Below, in pieces: positions 1-12,426 of a stretch of 64,000 nt of DNA. The notes beneath the pieces are model-generated. The model was not told the DNA's origin and made no database searches. It saw nothing but the letters and a program-made list of their open reading frames with translations. Positions within the stretch are counted from its first letter, which is position 1. Each line of letters opens with the position of its first letter. Source of the stretch: Astrocystis sublimbata (lineage: Eukaryota; Ascomycota; Sordariomycetes; Xylariales; Xylariaceae); NCBI GenBank assembly GCA_022453515.1, contig JAJNNY010000023.1:124001-188000 (forward strand), in the 5' to 3' direction. The position numbers and the translations under genes are program-made.

Positions 1-1350
1 ATTTCCTCGAGCATCTCGCTTTCAAGGTACGGCCCCGAGGCCTTTGCGACCCGGATCCGGCTGGCTGATGGCATGACATGACAGGGCACACAAAAGCGGA
101 CGCAGCAGCAGCTGGAGTTGGAGATCGAGAACATGGGCGGCCACTTAAACGCTTACACATCGGTGTGTTCAATGAATGACAACACGGCCGAGACCCCCAG
201 CCGATACTAACCCCCTCGATCAGCGCGAAAGCACCGTCTACTTCTCCCGAGCATTCAACTCCGATGTCCCCCAATCCGTCGGTATCCTGGCCGACATTCT
301 CCAAAACTCAAAGCTAGAGCCTTCCGCCATCGAGCGCGAGCGCGACGTCATCCTCCGCGAGTCCGAGGAGGTCGAGAAGCAACTGGATGAGGTCGTCTTC
401 GACCACCTCCACGCTACTGCCTATCAACACCAGCCTCTGGGCCGCACAATCCTGGGACCCCGGGAGAACATCCGGGATATCACCCGGACCGAGCTCACCA
501 ACTATATCAAGTCCAACTACACTGCCGATCGCATGGTGCTGGTGGGGGCTGGCGGTGTTCCCCACGAGCAGCTAGTCGAGCTCGCTGAGAAGAACTTCTC
601 CGGACTGCCTACCACCTCACCCCACAACTCCGCCTACCTCGAATCCAGGAAGAAGCCCAGCTTCATCGGCTCCGAGGTCCGTATCCGTGACGATCTCGTC
701 GGCTCCGCTCACATCGCCCTTGCCGTCGAGGGTGTCAGCTGGAACGATGAAGACTATTTCACCGCTCTAGTCACACAAGCCATCGTCGGCAACTACGATA
801 AGGCTATGGGCAACTCACCTCACCAGGGTAGCAAGCTCGCCTCTTTCGTACACCAAAACGATCTTGCCAATAGTTTCATGAGTTTCTCTACTAGCTATAG
901 CGACACTGGGTAAGACCAGACTTGGCCACACTGCATCGCTTGACTTCCACTAACCTGACTAGACTTTGGGGTATCTACCTTGTCTCTGACCAGCTCACCC
1001 GTCTCGATGACCTCGTCCACTTCGCTCAGCGTGAGTGGTCGCGGCTTTCGAGCAACGTTACTGAGCCCGAGGTCGAGCGCGCCAAGGCTCAGCTGAAGGC
1101 TTCCATTCTCCTGTCTCTCGACAGCACATCCGCCGTCGCCGAGGACATTGGACGTCAGCTCATAACTACCGGTCGTCGGATGAACCCCGGCGAGATCGAG
1201 CGCACTATCGACCGTGTCACAGAGAAGGATGTTATGGATTTTGCCAACAAGAAGCTATGGGATCAGGACGTTGCAATCAGCGCCGTCGGCAGCATTGAGG
1301 GTCTGCTCGACTACCAGAGAATCAGGAACGACATGAGCCGGAACTTTTAA
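1..1350 (+). CDS. MAS1: Mitochondrial processing peptidase beta subunit (5' part outside window)
   Basis: Catalytic subunit of the matrix protease that removes targeting presequences from imported mitochondrial proteins (M16 family). The visible exons are <1-26, 85-162, 224-909 and 963-1350, with introns of 58, 61 and 53 bp; the second intron carries a TACTAAC-like branch point at 205-211. The window opens inside the inverted zinc motif: the first bases end a His codon and are followed by Phe-Leu-Glu-His, giving HFLEH. The following segment (GTQKR, then [12 protein letters not shown], split by the second intron) and GRTILGP further on are hallmark MPP-beta sequences. The intact HxxEH argues for the active beta subunit and not the related core-1 protein of complex III. 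The N-terminal presequence lies upstream of the window. It is convergent with the SET gene. Certain as to family. Confidence 0.95.
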
Positions 1351-1854
1351 TTATAATATCAAGGTTAAAGGTCAAAGCTAGCGGCGTCGAGTGGTGACAT
1401 AAAACCCCGGTATAGAATGTATCAGTTACTGCGGCCGTACATTGTTAGTTTGTACCATAGAAGACTTTTTTCATCTGTTAGAGCCTTGATTTGAATGATG
1501 CTTCTGATTGCCTAAGCACCTCCTGTGTCACATTCACGACATTTGCCGGTGCACGATTTGGCTGTGCATGTTTCAGTTGTTGCGTCAGGAGTCTTTACGT
1601 CAGATTGGCATGCCATGAGTAGCATTGAAGAATACAATGCAAGTCGTTATCATAGAAGATAGATGCCTGGAGAAGTAAGCTGCAGTGATGTTGTCGCCCC
1701 TTAGATTATGTAGTCCTCTCATTCATCCCTCGAATGCCCCGCATATCCAGACATATCCAGACACATACATAGCTTCAATTTAGACACGTAGCTTCAGTCG
1801 ATAGATAGTACCAGATCATTCCATCGACGGTGGAGGCGTCTACGATGTCAACGA
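1351..1854. other. Convergent intergenic region
   Basis: This is the shared 3' region between the peptidase gene and the SET gene. It is AT-moderate sequence with no open frame worth calling. Bases 1741-1770 contain a short tandem ACATATCCAGAC. Only 3' untranslated regions and terminators are expected here. Confidence 0.5.
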
Positions 1855-3364
1855 CTAGTCGTCAAAGTCTAGCCAGCAGCTTTCGGCTTCGTCTGAACCC
1901 CAGCGCCGTCTCTCGAGCGCCTTGCAATCTTCCTCGGTTACGCCCTTGCAGCCTCCGCAGGTGCAGCGAAAACCCCATGTTGCGTACAGAAAGAGCGGAT
2001 CGCTGCCATAGCGAATGAAGAGCTCGCTGCCAGCCGTGACACGTTCTTTAGTCGCGAAAACCATGCACTTCTTCCTCTTATCGTATGCGTAGTCAACGTT
2101 GTTTCGACCCTTGCATGCATGGTTGAATCGCGACGCCACAAGGAACACGGAGCCACCTCCACTGGCCGAGAATCTGCAAGTAGTGAACGATTAGTATCAT
2201 GAATAATGACCCTGGTGTACAAGGATGTAACATCAACCATAATTCTCAACATACCGGTTTGTGCGCCAGATGGCTGTGCGCATGTCTTCGGACGGGGTTC
2301 GTACATGCCCATAGAGCGCGTTGTATGCCTTTAGTTGCTCCTCGGTAAGCTCGTCTAGCTTTTGATACAGAGTGTGGTTGTTGGCGTTGAAAAGCTCGCA
2401 TTCGAGGAGGATGGTTGTGTAGGGCTCAAGATCACAGACGGCAAACACGCCATATCCCGAAAGAAGCGAGCTCTTGATCTCTATAAGGCCATTGTTGAAG
2501 TTCACTTCGCCAACACGTTAGGGGAGAAAAGCAATTGGCATCGATGTGGGGTAGAGAGGGCTGACTTAAGGTGGATGCCTGCTCAGGCTGAAGACCGTTG
2601 CTGTTCAGGAGAGTGAGTTGTGAAGTAGGGAGATCGACAACTCCCAAGGACGTGCGGACTTTGCCGTCTTCGAGCTTCTTGTCTATACTGCAGGTGAAGA
2701 GAGTAGATATCAGTTTGCGGCCATTATTAGATCAGAATAGGGTGAAGAGGAATGTACTCTAGTTCGACATGATAACGGCGCACTCCATCAAGGTCAGGCA
2801 GTCGCTCAACGTAGCTGAGCCTGGTAAGCCGGTCTTCATACTTGGGCTTCTTGGGTGTCGCTACTATGAGAGTTACAGATGTTAAAAAGACTGTTTCGTG
2901 ACTGGTTGCCATGGCAAGTTGTGCCTACCTATATGGATGAGAGAGTCATCATCACTGTCATCGTTGCTGGAATCATATACGAAGGTCTCACCTTCCCAAT
3001 CCGTGGAGTGCGCATCGCTGGTCTGCTTTTGGGGCTCACCGGTTTCTGGATGCAGAGCAGCGAGTGGACCAAGTACAGCTCGGCTGTCTTCCTTCTAAAG
3101 TTGGAACCATGTTGGTCAGTGACGCCCATTTTCTTTGTTGCTTAATTGATGCTTGTAAAATGTTTGAATCTTTCAAGAGGGTATACTGACCTGTGTGGGT
3201 GCCCACGAATCATCACCCATGGATGATAGCCGATCGTCAATGCCGTTCCAGAGGCTGTTACCTTCTCCTCCATCGCTACTGCCTTTCTCGCTGCTGTTTG
3301 CCTGACTGTCGTTCTGCAGCTCGCCGCAGCTGGACACTGTGCGAACGGGAGAGGAAGACATCAT
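1855..3364 (-). CDS. SET-domain protein (putative lysine methyltransferase)
   Basis: Six exons fit together in frame: 3191-3364, 2929-3094, 2758-2863, 2566-2687, 2255-2504 and 1855-2173, giving 378 aa. Two donors use GTCAG instead of GTAAG. The N-terminal half is acidic and low-complexity (a DSSNDDSDDDS stretch) without a recognised domain. The SET core begins near residue 194 (GLIEIKSS, SGYGVFAV) and contains the cofactor-binding RFNHAC..N motif near 287-296 and an ELFIRYG segment; the Tyr there is the likely catalytic residue. A post-SET cysteine cluster CTCGGC follows near residue 343. SET enzymes transfer methyl groups from S-adenosylmethionine to lysines; this short fungal type has no assignable substrate. 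The SMYD-like MYND finger is absent. The fourth intron (2505-2565) is the least certain because its branch site is close to the acceptor. Confidence 0.8.
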
Positions 3365-5382
3365 GGATTGGATGCGACCTGTATGCAGGAGATGAAGGAG
3401 TCAGGAGCAGGAGCAGGGGCAGGGACACAACTGTGGAAGGAGGTTCTTGAGGTAACAACCTTGAAATACCGTGGACTTACTGAGGCAACTTATGTTGTGG
3501 TTTGAATGCAGCCGACTGCAAGAACAGATGCCCGAAGGTCAGGAAATCCGAAACGCTGTTGACAGTGAACAATTAAAGATAAGCCTTGACATTGCTGTAT
3601 TTTGAATACAGAGTGGTGCCAGCTTGTGAGGTAGCGGCGTAGCGCTATTCACTACCTCCTAGTACCTACATACTGTGTACCAGTGCACTTCGAAGTGAAT
3701 CGTTTCCTGCTGTATGAACGGGTATAATCTTGTCCTTGCGGCCTTGGAGCCCAGATACACAAGATTTTTGCTTTGTTGAAAAGTATCTAGGAGAAAAATA
3801 TCTTGTTGGAGAGAACTCTATGTTTAATAACATCAACCTCCAAACTACAAGACGATCCCGATAATGTCCTAGGCAACCCAGCCGGAGTTTCTTGTTTTGT
3901 GCTGTCTAAGTCAATCTACACAGTAGCCCATTACTGCTCCTCAACTAGTAGCTTCTAGATTCTTGAACAAAGTTTGAGTGCCAACTCATACCGAACAGGA
4001 CCCCAATGGACCTTTTTTGTTCACATTTATACCGTGGATATGAGCCAACTTCCGTTGTGATTTAGGTTTCAAATATAGCTTACAGTAATGCAAACTTCAA
4101 CAGTTACAATTCCGAAAGATTGCCTACCTATTCTTTGACCTCTTTGATCAGGATATTATCGGGGCATATTGTGCTACCTACGTGCCTTTTCACCCGCAGA
4201 AAACAACAGCAATATTGATTCAACGTAAGACTAAACAAACATGGGTGTATGAGAAACTTCCAAATTAAGTTCAACCAATGCGACCGTACACGATTATGCT
4301 GTGTGAGTCTGTAGTCGCAGGGTATGATGAGGTATCTCACTTGATTGATCAATGTAAAATCAAATGGGATGCTCCTACGAAACTGATGATGTAAGACTTA
4401 GCCTTTCCAGGTTACATGTAGTATCACAACTCTACTGAAGTTCCAGCCCGAAGATTTGAAGGTGGTAGGGAGTCGGAGGCAGCGGTGAGGCAGTGATTCA
4501 ACTAGACATGCGCAGCAGTTGTATGATTGTGATGCTGAAGCGTGACGCAAGCATATGATAGGTATAGCCAACTGCTACAGCAACATAAAAATCCAACTCT
4601 TGTACCTAGTATCAAGCAGTACTAGGTATGATGGAGGCAATTGTGACGTTGCACAGGATTTGGAGACGCGCTGCGGCGGCTACGCCCACTGCAACTTCAC
4701 TACCTACTTTGCCATCTCCGACGACGGTCCAGGTAGGTATTACGGTCACGTACACAATTGCGATGCACGACCAGTTGAAGCAAGGCGCATTCAATAGCCG
4801 AGGGGGGGGATGTGAGCGGTCTTGGTAGGATCGGGATATTGAGTCCTCATTGCCCATGAACGCTGAGCTTTGGTCGTTTCGCACAGTTTCGCACATGCGA
4901 TGTAAACAAACACACATGTGATGCAGCACATTAAGGGGAAGGGGAACCTTGGAAGATACTTAGGTACCTAAGTACCTACCTACATGTATCAACCAGGGAG
5001 ACGATTGGGATCTGGAAGACTCAGCTATTGGTATCGGTCGGTCCCGAGATGTTTGGAAGAGAGATGGTAAGAAGTTGCAACCTAGGTAGACCTAGGGAGG
5101 GTACCTTCCAGATAGATTATTACTGCCTCTGTCGCCCCGGTCGTTGTTGCCGTTCGATGGCATTGCCTGCTTCGATGGTAAAAGGCCCTGGCAGGACAGA
5201 TTTCGCCCATCCTTCTTCCCATCCATTCCATTCCTCGAACACACACCGAGGAACACGGATTCGTAGACGGCCTCTGGAAGCCTGCTCAGCATCACAAGTT
5301 TCAGCCAACTTGGAACCACACAGCCCAATCAGTTTACTCCAACGTTCACTTTACCACGTCTAGGCTCTAGCCATACCCGAAG
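3365..5382. other. Divergent intergenic region
   Basis: This 2 kb holds the promoters of the SET gene (leftward) and of the secreted repeat protein (rightward). I see no convincing gene. A short frame at 4555-4797 has a Cys-containing stretch (NCDVAQDLETRC) but no signal peptide or support. Copies of the TACCTAGGTA-type palindrome sit near 4965-4983 and 5080-5103. A pyrimidine-rich stretch precedes the start codon at 5383. Confidence 0.5.
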
Positions 5383-6405
5383 ATGCATTTCTTGACCCTC
5401 GGCACTCTCTCCATCGCCTTCCAGGCTGTCATTGCTTTCCCGCCCAAGGCGCAGCCTGACGATGCCGAGTTGACCTCGTTCACACCTACTGATCCCATCC
5501 CTGGATGGCCTGGTCCTACCACTACGTCCAGCTCTACCAACGGCATGGTCTCTGATGATTTCTCTACCTCCTGGACCTGGACACCGGATTCATCCATCAG
5601 TGGCTGGCCACGCAGCAGCTGGGTTGAGAGCTGGACAGACGGCTGGACGAGCAGCTGGACAGATGACTGGACGACTAGCTGGGCTGATGGCTGGACAAGC
5701 AGTTGGACGACCAGCTGGTCTAGCACCCCGCTAAGTTCCTCGCTCATCGCTTCCTCCTGGGTCTCCTACGTCACGATCACTGCCACTCAGATCGTCACTG
5801 CCACCACTATCACTGTGACGGACAATTTGATCACCTGGACACCGACCCAATCAATCAGTGGCTGGCCACCTTTGAGTAGTAGTACTCAAACGGCTCCCGG
5901 CCAAGAGTTGACAGAAACCTTCACCATAACTTACACCTCCTACTCGGAATCAGTCATCACTTTGACCCCAACCTCATCCGTCCTTGGCCCAGCGACTCAA
6001 ACCCAGGCATCAGCCTTCACCACTATCACCGTAACGGCGAGCCCGACATCTATGGCACCAATCCCAGCAGGACAACACTCATTCACTGTCATCACTGTCA
6101 CCGCCACAGCCATTCCAACCCCTTTGCCGACAGGCCAAGGCCAGGCCACATCGACTCCGCGATTCGTGACCATTACCGTATCGGAAGTGACTATTTGGCC
6201 GTCAACTACAGCAGCCCCTTCACAAGTCACTAGGACAAACAGCCAGCAAGTTGTAACCTTGACGTTCTCGTCCACGTCTGTTAATGAATCATTGAACTCG
6301 ACCATTGTGTCCTATTCGTCCTCAGTTTTGACGCTTGGCCAAACCCCAGCATTTGCCACAGGCACTGCTACAATTGGCTTTGTTGGTAAGAAAAAGGAGG
6401 TCTAG
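5383..6405 (+). CDS. Secreted Trp/Ser/Thr-rich repeat protein (cell-surface or adhesin-like)
   Basis: The product is a 340 aa single-exon protein. The first ~18 residues form a clear signal peptide (MHFLTLGTLSIAFQAVIAF). Three copies of a (T/F)TP..(S/P)I(S/P)GWP motif lie near residues 33, 65 and 151. Between the second and third is a tryptophan-rich run with W every four residues (WTDGWTSSWTDDWTTSW and on). The remainder is built of TITVTAT-type Ser/Thr-rich segments, likely heavily O-glycosylated. No catalytic domain or GPI tail is visible. A good donor (GTAAGA at 6386) and acceptor (CAG at 6435-6437) would replace the last five residues with a 25-residue tail ending at 6514; I cannot tell which C-terminus is used. 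A role at the cell wall or in adhesion is inferred from composition only. Confidence 0.75.
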   Translation: MHFLTLGTLSIAFQAVIAFPPKAQPDDAELTSFTPTDPIPGWPGPTTTSSSTNGMVSDDFSTSWTWTPDSSISGWPRSSWVESWTDGWTSSWTDDWTTSWADGWTSSWTTSWSSTPLSSSLIASSWVSYVTITATQIVTATTITVTDNLITWTPTQSISGWPPLSSSTQTAPGQELTETFTITYTSYSESVITLTPTSSVLGPATQTQASAFTTITVTASPTSMAPIPAGQHSFTVITVTATAIPTPLPTGQGQATSTPRFVTITVSEVTIWPSTTAAPSQVTRTNSQQVVTLTFSSTSVNESLNSTIVSYSSSVLTLGQTPAFATGTATIGFVGKKKEV

Positions 6406-9400
6406 CGGTCAACTCGTGAACTGCGGAACCATTGCAGCACTGCGACCCAGTTCGAAGAGTGTTGTTGTAAGGAAACACGTGGCTGGACTTCTGCTGAACC
6501 AATCAACGTATTGATGTTGTGTGAGTGTTGCTTCCATACCTTCATAACTCAGGTGACATCTTTCGGCTCCTAAGATGGATGCTAATAATTTGTCATTCGC
6601 CCCTTGTCAGATGGCTCCCAAGACACGGCACGCAATCGTGCCCTGCAAACAACAGAAGAAAATTAGAAAAACGGCGTGGCATCTAGAACGCCAGATGTCA
6701 TGGGGGTAAAGTATTGTTAGTGACAGCTAGGGACGCATTTGCTTATCAACCATTGGTGTTGGCTTTGCTACACAGGTTGCATTCATTCGCCTATGAATGC
6801 GTGATATTTCTCAAATTATGCAGAGGATCTTTTGGGACCAACTTTGTTAGTTAAACCAACAATAAAACAAAATCGAACAGTTTCCAACCTGAACCAAGTT
6901 TTTCTGGCACTTATCGTAGGCAATCTACCAAGTGTGTAGGTAAGGTGAAGAAAATCTCAACTTCCCTCCAGTGACTGATATGCCGCTGAATCATGTAATG
7001 ACTATCATACTTATAACTGAAAGACAGCTTCAATGAGGTTTGAAATGGGTTATACATAATCAGATGGTACCTAGTAAGCAGCCCCGAGTGTTCATAAGTT
7101 ATCCCATAAGGGATTAATTCATCCTGTGAATAGTACCTAATGCTCTATTTTAAAGCGCACATTTAGTTGATTTTCATACTATAGTAGGAGATCACCTTAT
7201 ACTAGCAGCTTTACTACTTGCGGACTAGAAACTCGGGAGTCAATAGTTCAATGAGATGGGGAGAATGACTATTTGGAGATACGGTCCAACTCCAGCGCAA
7301 TCTTGAGGTTGACATGAGTCAATATGAGAAAAGAATGTATGGGTGCCTCGCCAATCAGCGGGCTCAGAGTATAGAACCTTGCATAGATATCATGGGATCG
7401 ACACTGGGTATACTCGAGGTTTGCTTGACGCGACTATTCCACATGTAGTGAGGAGGATCTGACATGTTGGGGTGTGGTTACGGCGCTATATCCGACCATC
7501 CGCCCCCTGTATACGTCAAAACTTGCAGGCCATGTGAGGGCGGGTCATGCTTTGCGGATACTTGAGAATGTAGACCAGGAGTTTGCCGTTCGCTCAGTCC
7601 TTTTGACTGGTTTCGGAGGTAGCGGCAAAATGATAACGAACACAAAGGGGCTGTAGACTGGAGGGCCGCCGACAGTAGCGGAAATCTTGTCGAGGGAGAG
7701 CTATTTGGGCCCCGTAACAATGTCGTTTGGAACTTGTAGCGATCGGGTTACTGTAAGATCTCTAGCACTGCCGAACCACAGAGCAGGTACACTACGTTAG
7801 TTCGCGGCACAAGGCGCAGGTCGGCATTATCACGGCCCATCCTTTTGACGACCTTGGGCAGATCTAGGACAGCAAGCAAGCCTATCATGACTCAACCGGC
7901 AGTGTTCATGCGATTGCAGGTGTGCATGATATAAAGACCCTTGACCTGGTTGCCAGTGCTGACAGCGTCCTGTTGCATCGCAAAGGCATATATAGCTCCC
8001 ATGGCTGTGCGACCAAACATCGCCGAGATGATCTAGATTAAGAAGTCCGATTAGGACGCATATGTTAAACGGTATGTCTCAATCAGGTTGGCGACCTGGT
8101 GATCTCTGGGTGGTAAGATAGCCTCGAGGGCTTGGGATTGTTTGGCCAGGAAACGGGATGTTGGTCGGTATGCCTGCGGGCTTACCGAGATTCCCGCTGC
8201 TCCATTATGCATGGTCCTTGCAGGCAGGAGGCGAGAAGCTTGGGAGCATGCTACGGCAGGACTGACGGAGGTAACGGCGCCAGTAGCTGTGTATGTAGGC
8301 ATGTATAAGACTCCTTCGCCTTGGCGAGGCCAGTCCTCCAACCCAACGAAGCTTGAGATAAAATCAGGGTGGCGGATAATACCACTTCAGTGATCCAATT
8401 GACAAATACCCCCTGGGTAGAATCGAAGCTGGAATACCTAGTGCTTGTGGTGAACGTAGCACCACGGCAAAACAAGTCATGGAGCGAGAACAACGTGACT
8501 TGTATTGTTAGGACAAGCCCCGAGCAGCCTTTTAGTGATATGATCTGATTTTTTTGCAAGCCAAATTGCTCAAAATGATATCGGTGGTCGCATCGCGTGG
8601 GGCGAAGTTGCAACCCCCATCGGAGGTCGAGGCAAATGGAGATTTCTGCGAAAGCAGCTCAACTTGCGAGGACGGGAGATTCCAAGCGACTTTGCCAGCC
8701 CAGTCTCAATCGTGAGCATCAGCATCTCCAAGCACCAGCAGTGGCCAATGGCAATATAGGATTGCACGTCAATTTCAGGAGCCTTTGCTGTACCGCAGTA
8801 AGTGGGCGCTGTTCATGTAGAGCGATTGTACCCTTGTCTTGTACCACCAATGTAACCAAGCACGACGCACGTCCAAATTGAGCAACGAGGATCATTTAAA
8901 TTCATCTAAGCAATGTCAAGAAGATGAGCCTCGAGCAAATGTAACCGGGGAGTTGAACACTTAGTACCTAGGTAGGTTGACCCATGGTTTCTTTAACAAA
9001 ACCGGCGACTGACTGAGTATGAATGCAATATTCGATAGAATACTACAGTTCAATGATGGCATCAGTTCGAGAATGGCAACATATATTCCACAACATCTTG
9101 GGAGATTCTCGGGCTTAGTGAGTCGGTGATCCATCCTCTGTCCAATCCTTGAATATGCAAAACCTACCAGCCCAAGGTGACAGACTTGTGAAGCCGCCCA
9201 GACGGGAAAACAATAACCTAGGTTGGAGGTATATGCTATTTTCAATCTCTCGAGCCAAACACGGCTGGTCGCAAGGGATCAGACCAAATGACCGGTGTAA
9301 ACACCGCATTTGGACGCGTCAAGCGTCAAGCGTGATGCACAGGTACAGTCAGGAACATAACCACGTTGATCCTCACGCCTGTCGTCATATTTCGGGCGAG

Positions 9401-12180
9401 GCTTGTCCAGGCCGAATACCCTCATGTTATGTGCGGGCGAAAATGGTACCTAGTATGCATACATGCTTAAGCCAGGTATATTTGAGATAGGCGCGATCCT
9501 TCGACTGCCGTTATGGTACAGGCAGGCACTTATGAGCGAGGATGGGGGGAGTTTGGGGGCCGTTTGAAGTTATTAATAACCTTAGGTGAGGAAGATTCTT
9601 AAGCGGAAGGGGTCACGTCAAGCCCCAAGGTTGCAGGTTGCAGGTTGCAGGTGGGTGGCTGTGGCTCGTGCTGTGTAAAGGGTGTGGCGAGTCGCGACTC
9701 GCAGGCCAAGTGCCCAAGTGCCAACCTTGGGAGGTAGGTACCTACCTAGGTCCCGCAAGGCGATTGATTGATTGGATTACCAACCAACTTTTAGCTGCAT
9801 CATGCCTGGCGGGCCTGGGTTGCAACCTACTTACCTACCTATTCCCATGTTGGCAAACAAATTTCAAATCGTCGAAAATCTCGCTTTCGCATGGACTGTT
9901 GATTCATCGGCCAAGTGTTCCCATTTTGGGACTCGAAGTAAAGCATCCTGGAGACAAGAGGGCCAAGAGAACTGCGCGTGGGTACAAAGCCTAGAAGTAC
10001 TAGACCCGGGTACACTTGCCGAACGTCTCAGCGTCTGAGGCACAGACAGGCGAAACACACGCGCGTCTAAGGGAGTCTCCCCGTGTAACGACTGCTCTGT
10101 AACACCCCGGCTCTTGCGCTCAGGCGCATCTGGATAGACGCTCCAGTGGATCTTCTCTTGTACCTTGGGTAGGTACCGCACCGCCTGGTACCTAGGTATC
10201 TTCAAGGTTAGCTCGGTGCTCGGTGGCCAGGTAGAAAAGTATCCTTCTCAATCCTCCGATCTTAGGCTGCAATGTTGTAAGTTGTAATCACCACATCCGA
10301 CCACACATATGACTTATAGATCACGCTTCTTATACACATGAAAGTAACCTCAAATTTGGCCCTAGTATCTTTTCCATGCTTAGTGCATCCTTCTACGTGA
10401 CAACTCCGCGTTTGTGGCTGTCTTAGTAGGGAAGAAATATGACGTTGGACCAGGTCATTGCTGACAAGGAACTCATAAGATAAGATAAGCACAAACTCAT
10501 ATAATCGCCCATAATTCTCTTTATAGCTTCGGACTTTTTTGCGTTCGCAGAATAGAACACACTGACTGTTGAAGGTTCGGAAAGGATTGCCAGGAGGACA
10601 GACCCCGGTCGGATCCGCTTTCAGGTTATTATGCCATCGCTGACAGCAGCTGGCTCGGCTGGGGGGCGGCAGGCATTGAAATTGATCGACGGAGAGGAGG
10701 TGGGTTGACATTGCAACCCACGAGCCCGATGTCAAGGGCTTGGGTGCATCTCGCATGCCTTGCTCAACACGCACGACCCAGGTGCCAGATCTTTTTCGCT
10801 CCAACATCCCTAACGTACCCAGAATAGATGTTTGAAACTTTGGGGTGCATGCAACACTAGGCGGCCCGTACAAGCGGTGGCACATGTCCTCGACTTGCTG
10901 GGAACTACCTAGTCGTCGTAACCCCATTCCAGGCGAACTCGCGAGCCAGGCACTTGAAGACGCCCGGTACATCATATGTTTAGCCTCATCTTCAGCTATC
11001 CCACACGGTCTCTCCCTGCCCACGCTAGCCTGCACATAAAGGCACCGTGCATGCCAAGCCCACGAGCGCCAATCGTCTCAGCCAGATCATCGCCAGGATC
11101 CCCTTTTGGTTTATTCCTGGCAATGACGTTACGACCAACTCCTACACACGGCAATCTGGTACATGTCACCATTGTTGTCTGTCTGGCTTCAAGTTTGTAT
11201 TAGAAGAGAGCACTGGATTTGGCATGCGAGTGAACATACCGATAGCGGCTCCTCTTCACGGGGTTTCGGGCTCGCGATGGTAGCTCTAGTGGCAGCCCAA
11301 TTCCCGAAACGATATCTGGGGCCAAGCCAAGCCCACCCTCGAAGTGGGAGATCGAAGCAGGATACCTTATAGCCACTGAGTCCTATCACTTTGCATTGGG
11401 GGTAAACAATTCACGCTCATATGCACTATGTGGCGGTGAACCATGCCGTGCGTTTTGATATTGATGCTGAAGGAACGCGGTAAGGCACATTCGACTAGGA
11501 TGCCGGAAGCGGTTCGACACGCGCGAAGGAACAATGTCGTTGTCGTGCCCCAAGACTTGCATCCCATGTGGGCCTTGCAGTCTTTTACCATTGCTGTGCC
11601 ATCTACTATAGGGCTGAAGGGTCATGACGGACATAGGAGTGTATCACGAATGCTGCCTGTTGGGATATTTCCTGGCCCATTGCGGCACAGCTTCTGGCGA
11701 AATATATAATACGAATGCATCCCTCCCAAACTTTGAACCCTTCTCATGATATTCATCAGCCCACACAGCCAGCAAGAGCATCATAGATTAGTTCACCAAC
11801 AGCGAAGACGCCGTCATCCCCACCATCAATTCTTTCTTTGAGAATCGAAGTGTCAGCTATTCCCATGTACGTGATGAACGCTCGGCCTCGAATGAGACAA
11901 AGAAGTTGCAGCTAACAGTTTGAATAGATTCACCAAGCAAAAGACTGGAATACTCTCATCTACAGTCGACTGCAATACCACCTTGTCTTCATATCTTGAA
12001 GAGAACGCGATACGTGGACGAAGCATTGAATCTTGAGCTTTCAATCACCATGCCTGAATCCGGAAACGACACTCCTTCCAACGACACTGGTTCCTCTGGA
12101 GCGGACACTCCAGTTGAGGTTCAGCCCACCCGCGGGAGGAGTAGGAGTGGCTACAACTAGACCATCGGAGTCTGATTGGA
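6406..12180. other. Gene-poor region
   Basis: I find no supportable gene in this stretch. Open frames up to 257 codons (minus strand 10262-11035) have odd composition, no family resemblance and no splice partners. At about 7585-7640 a plus-strand frame reads VLLTGFGGSGKM, like a nucleotide-binding loop that has lost its Ser/Thr; it may be the last trace of an NTPase gene. Palindromic GTAGGTACCTAC copies occur at 9734-9752 and 10168-10200. The stretch looks like decayed or non-coding accessory DNA. Confidence 0.4.
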
Positions 12181-12426
12181 ATGAGCGACGGCGAAAGCAG
12201 TATGGGACTGTCTCCTTGGGCTGGCCAACATTGGGGCCCAAACCTCGCCCCTGGCACGTGCTGTACATCACCTTAGCCATGTGGGATTGACTTTCGGAGT
12301 TTTGGATTCAGCAACGAGAACTGGCGCATGGAGCTTGGAGTCGGAAATAAACAAGAGGTTCACTGGCAACATGATCAAGGGTACGGATTGCATAAAAGAC
12401 GGGGGGGAGGGGACCGGTTATTATAA
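12181..12426 (+). CDS. Possible small two-exon protein, unknown
   Basis: I do not recognise this gene. Two exons, 12181-12257 and 12312-12426, joined across a 54 bp GT-AG intron, give about 63 residues with coherent, protein-like sequence (SPWAGQHWGPNLAPGT, then NENWRMELGVGN). The second exon is in frame only after splicing, which is the main support. An upstream ATG at 12050 opens a 37-codon acidic frame (MPESGNDTPSND) that may be a 5' exon or an upstream ORF, but no good intron connects the two. The gene could equally be the remnant of a longer one. There is no signal peptide or known domain. Confidence 0.25.

Noticed and set aside
4555..4797. Cys-containing frame that might be a small secreted protein
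   Set aside because: No signal peptide, internal GTAGGTA motif that is part of the dispersed palindrome, and several competing frames.
10262..11035. 257-codon open frame on the minus strand
   Set aside because: No family resemblance, patchy composition, no splice context; a long frame by chance in a GC-moderate gap is possible.
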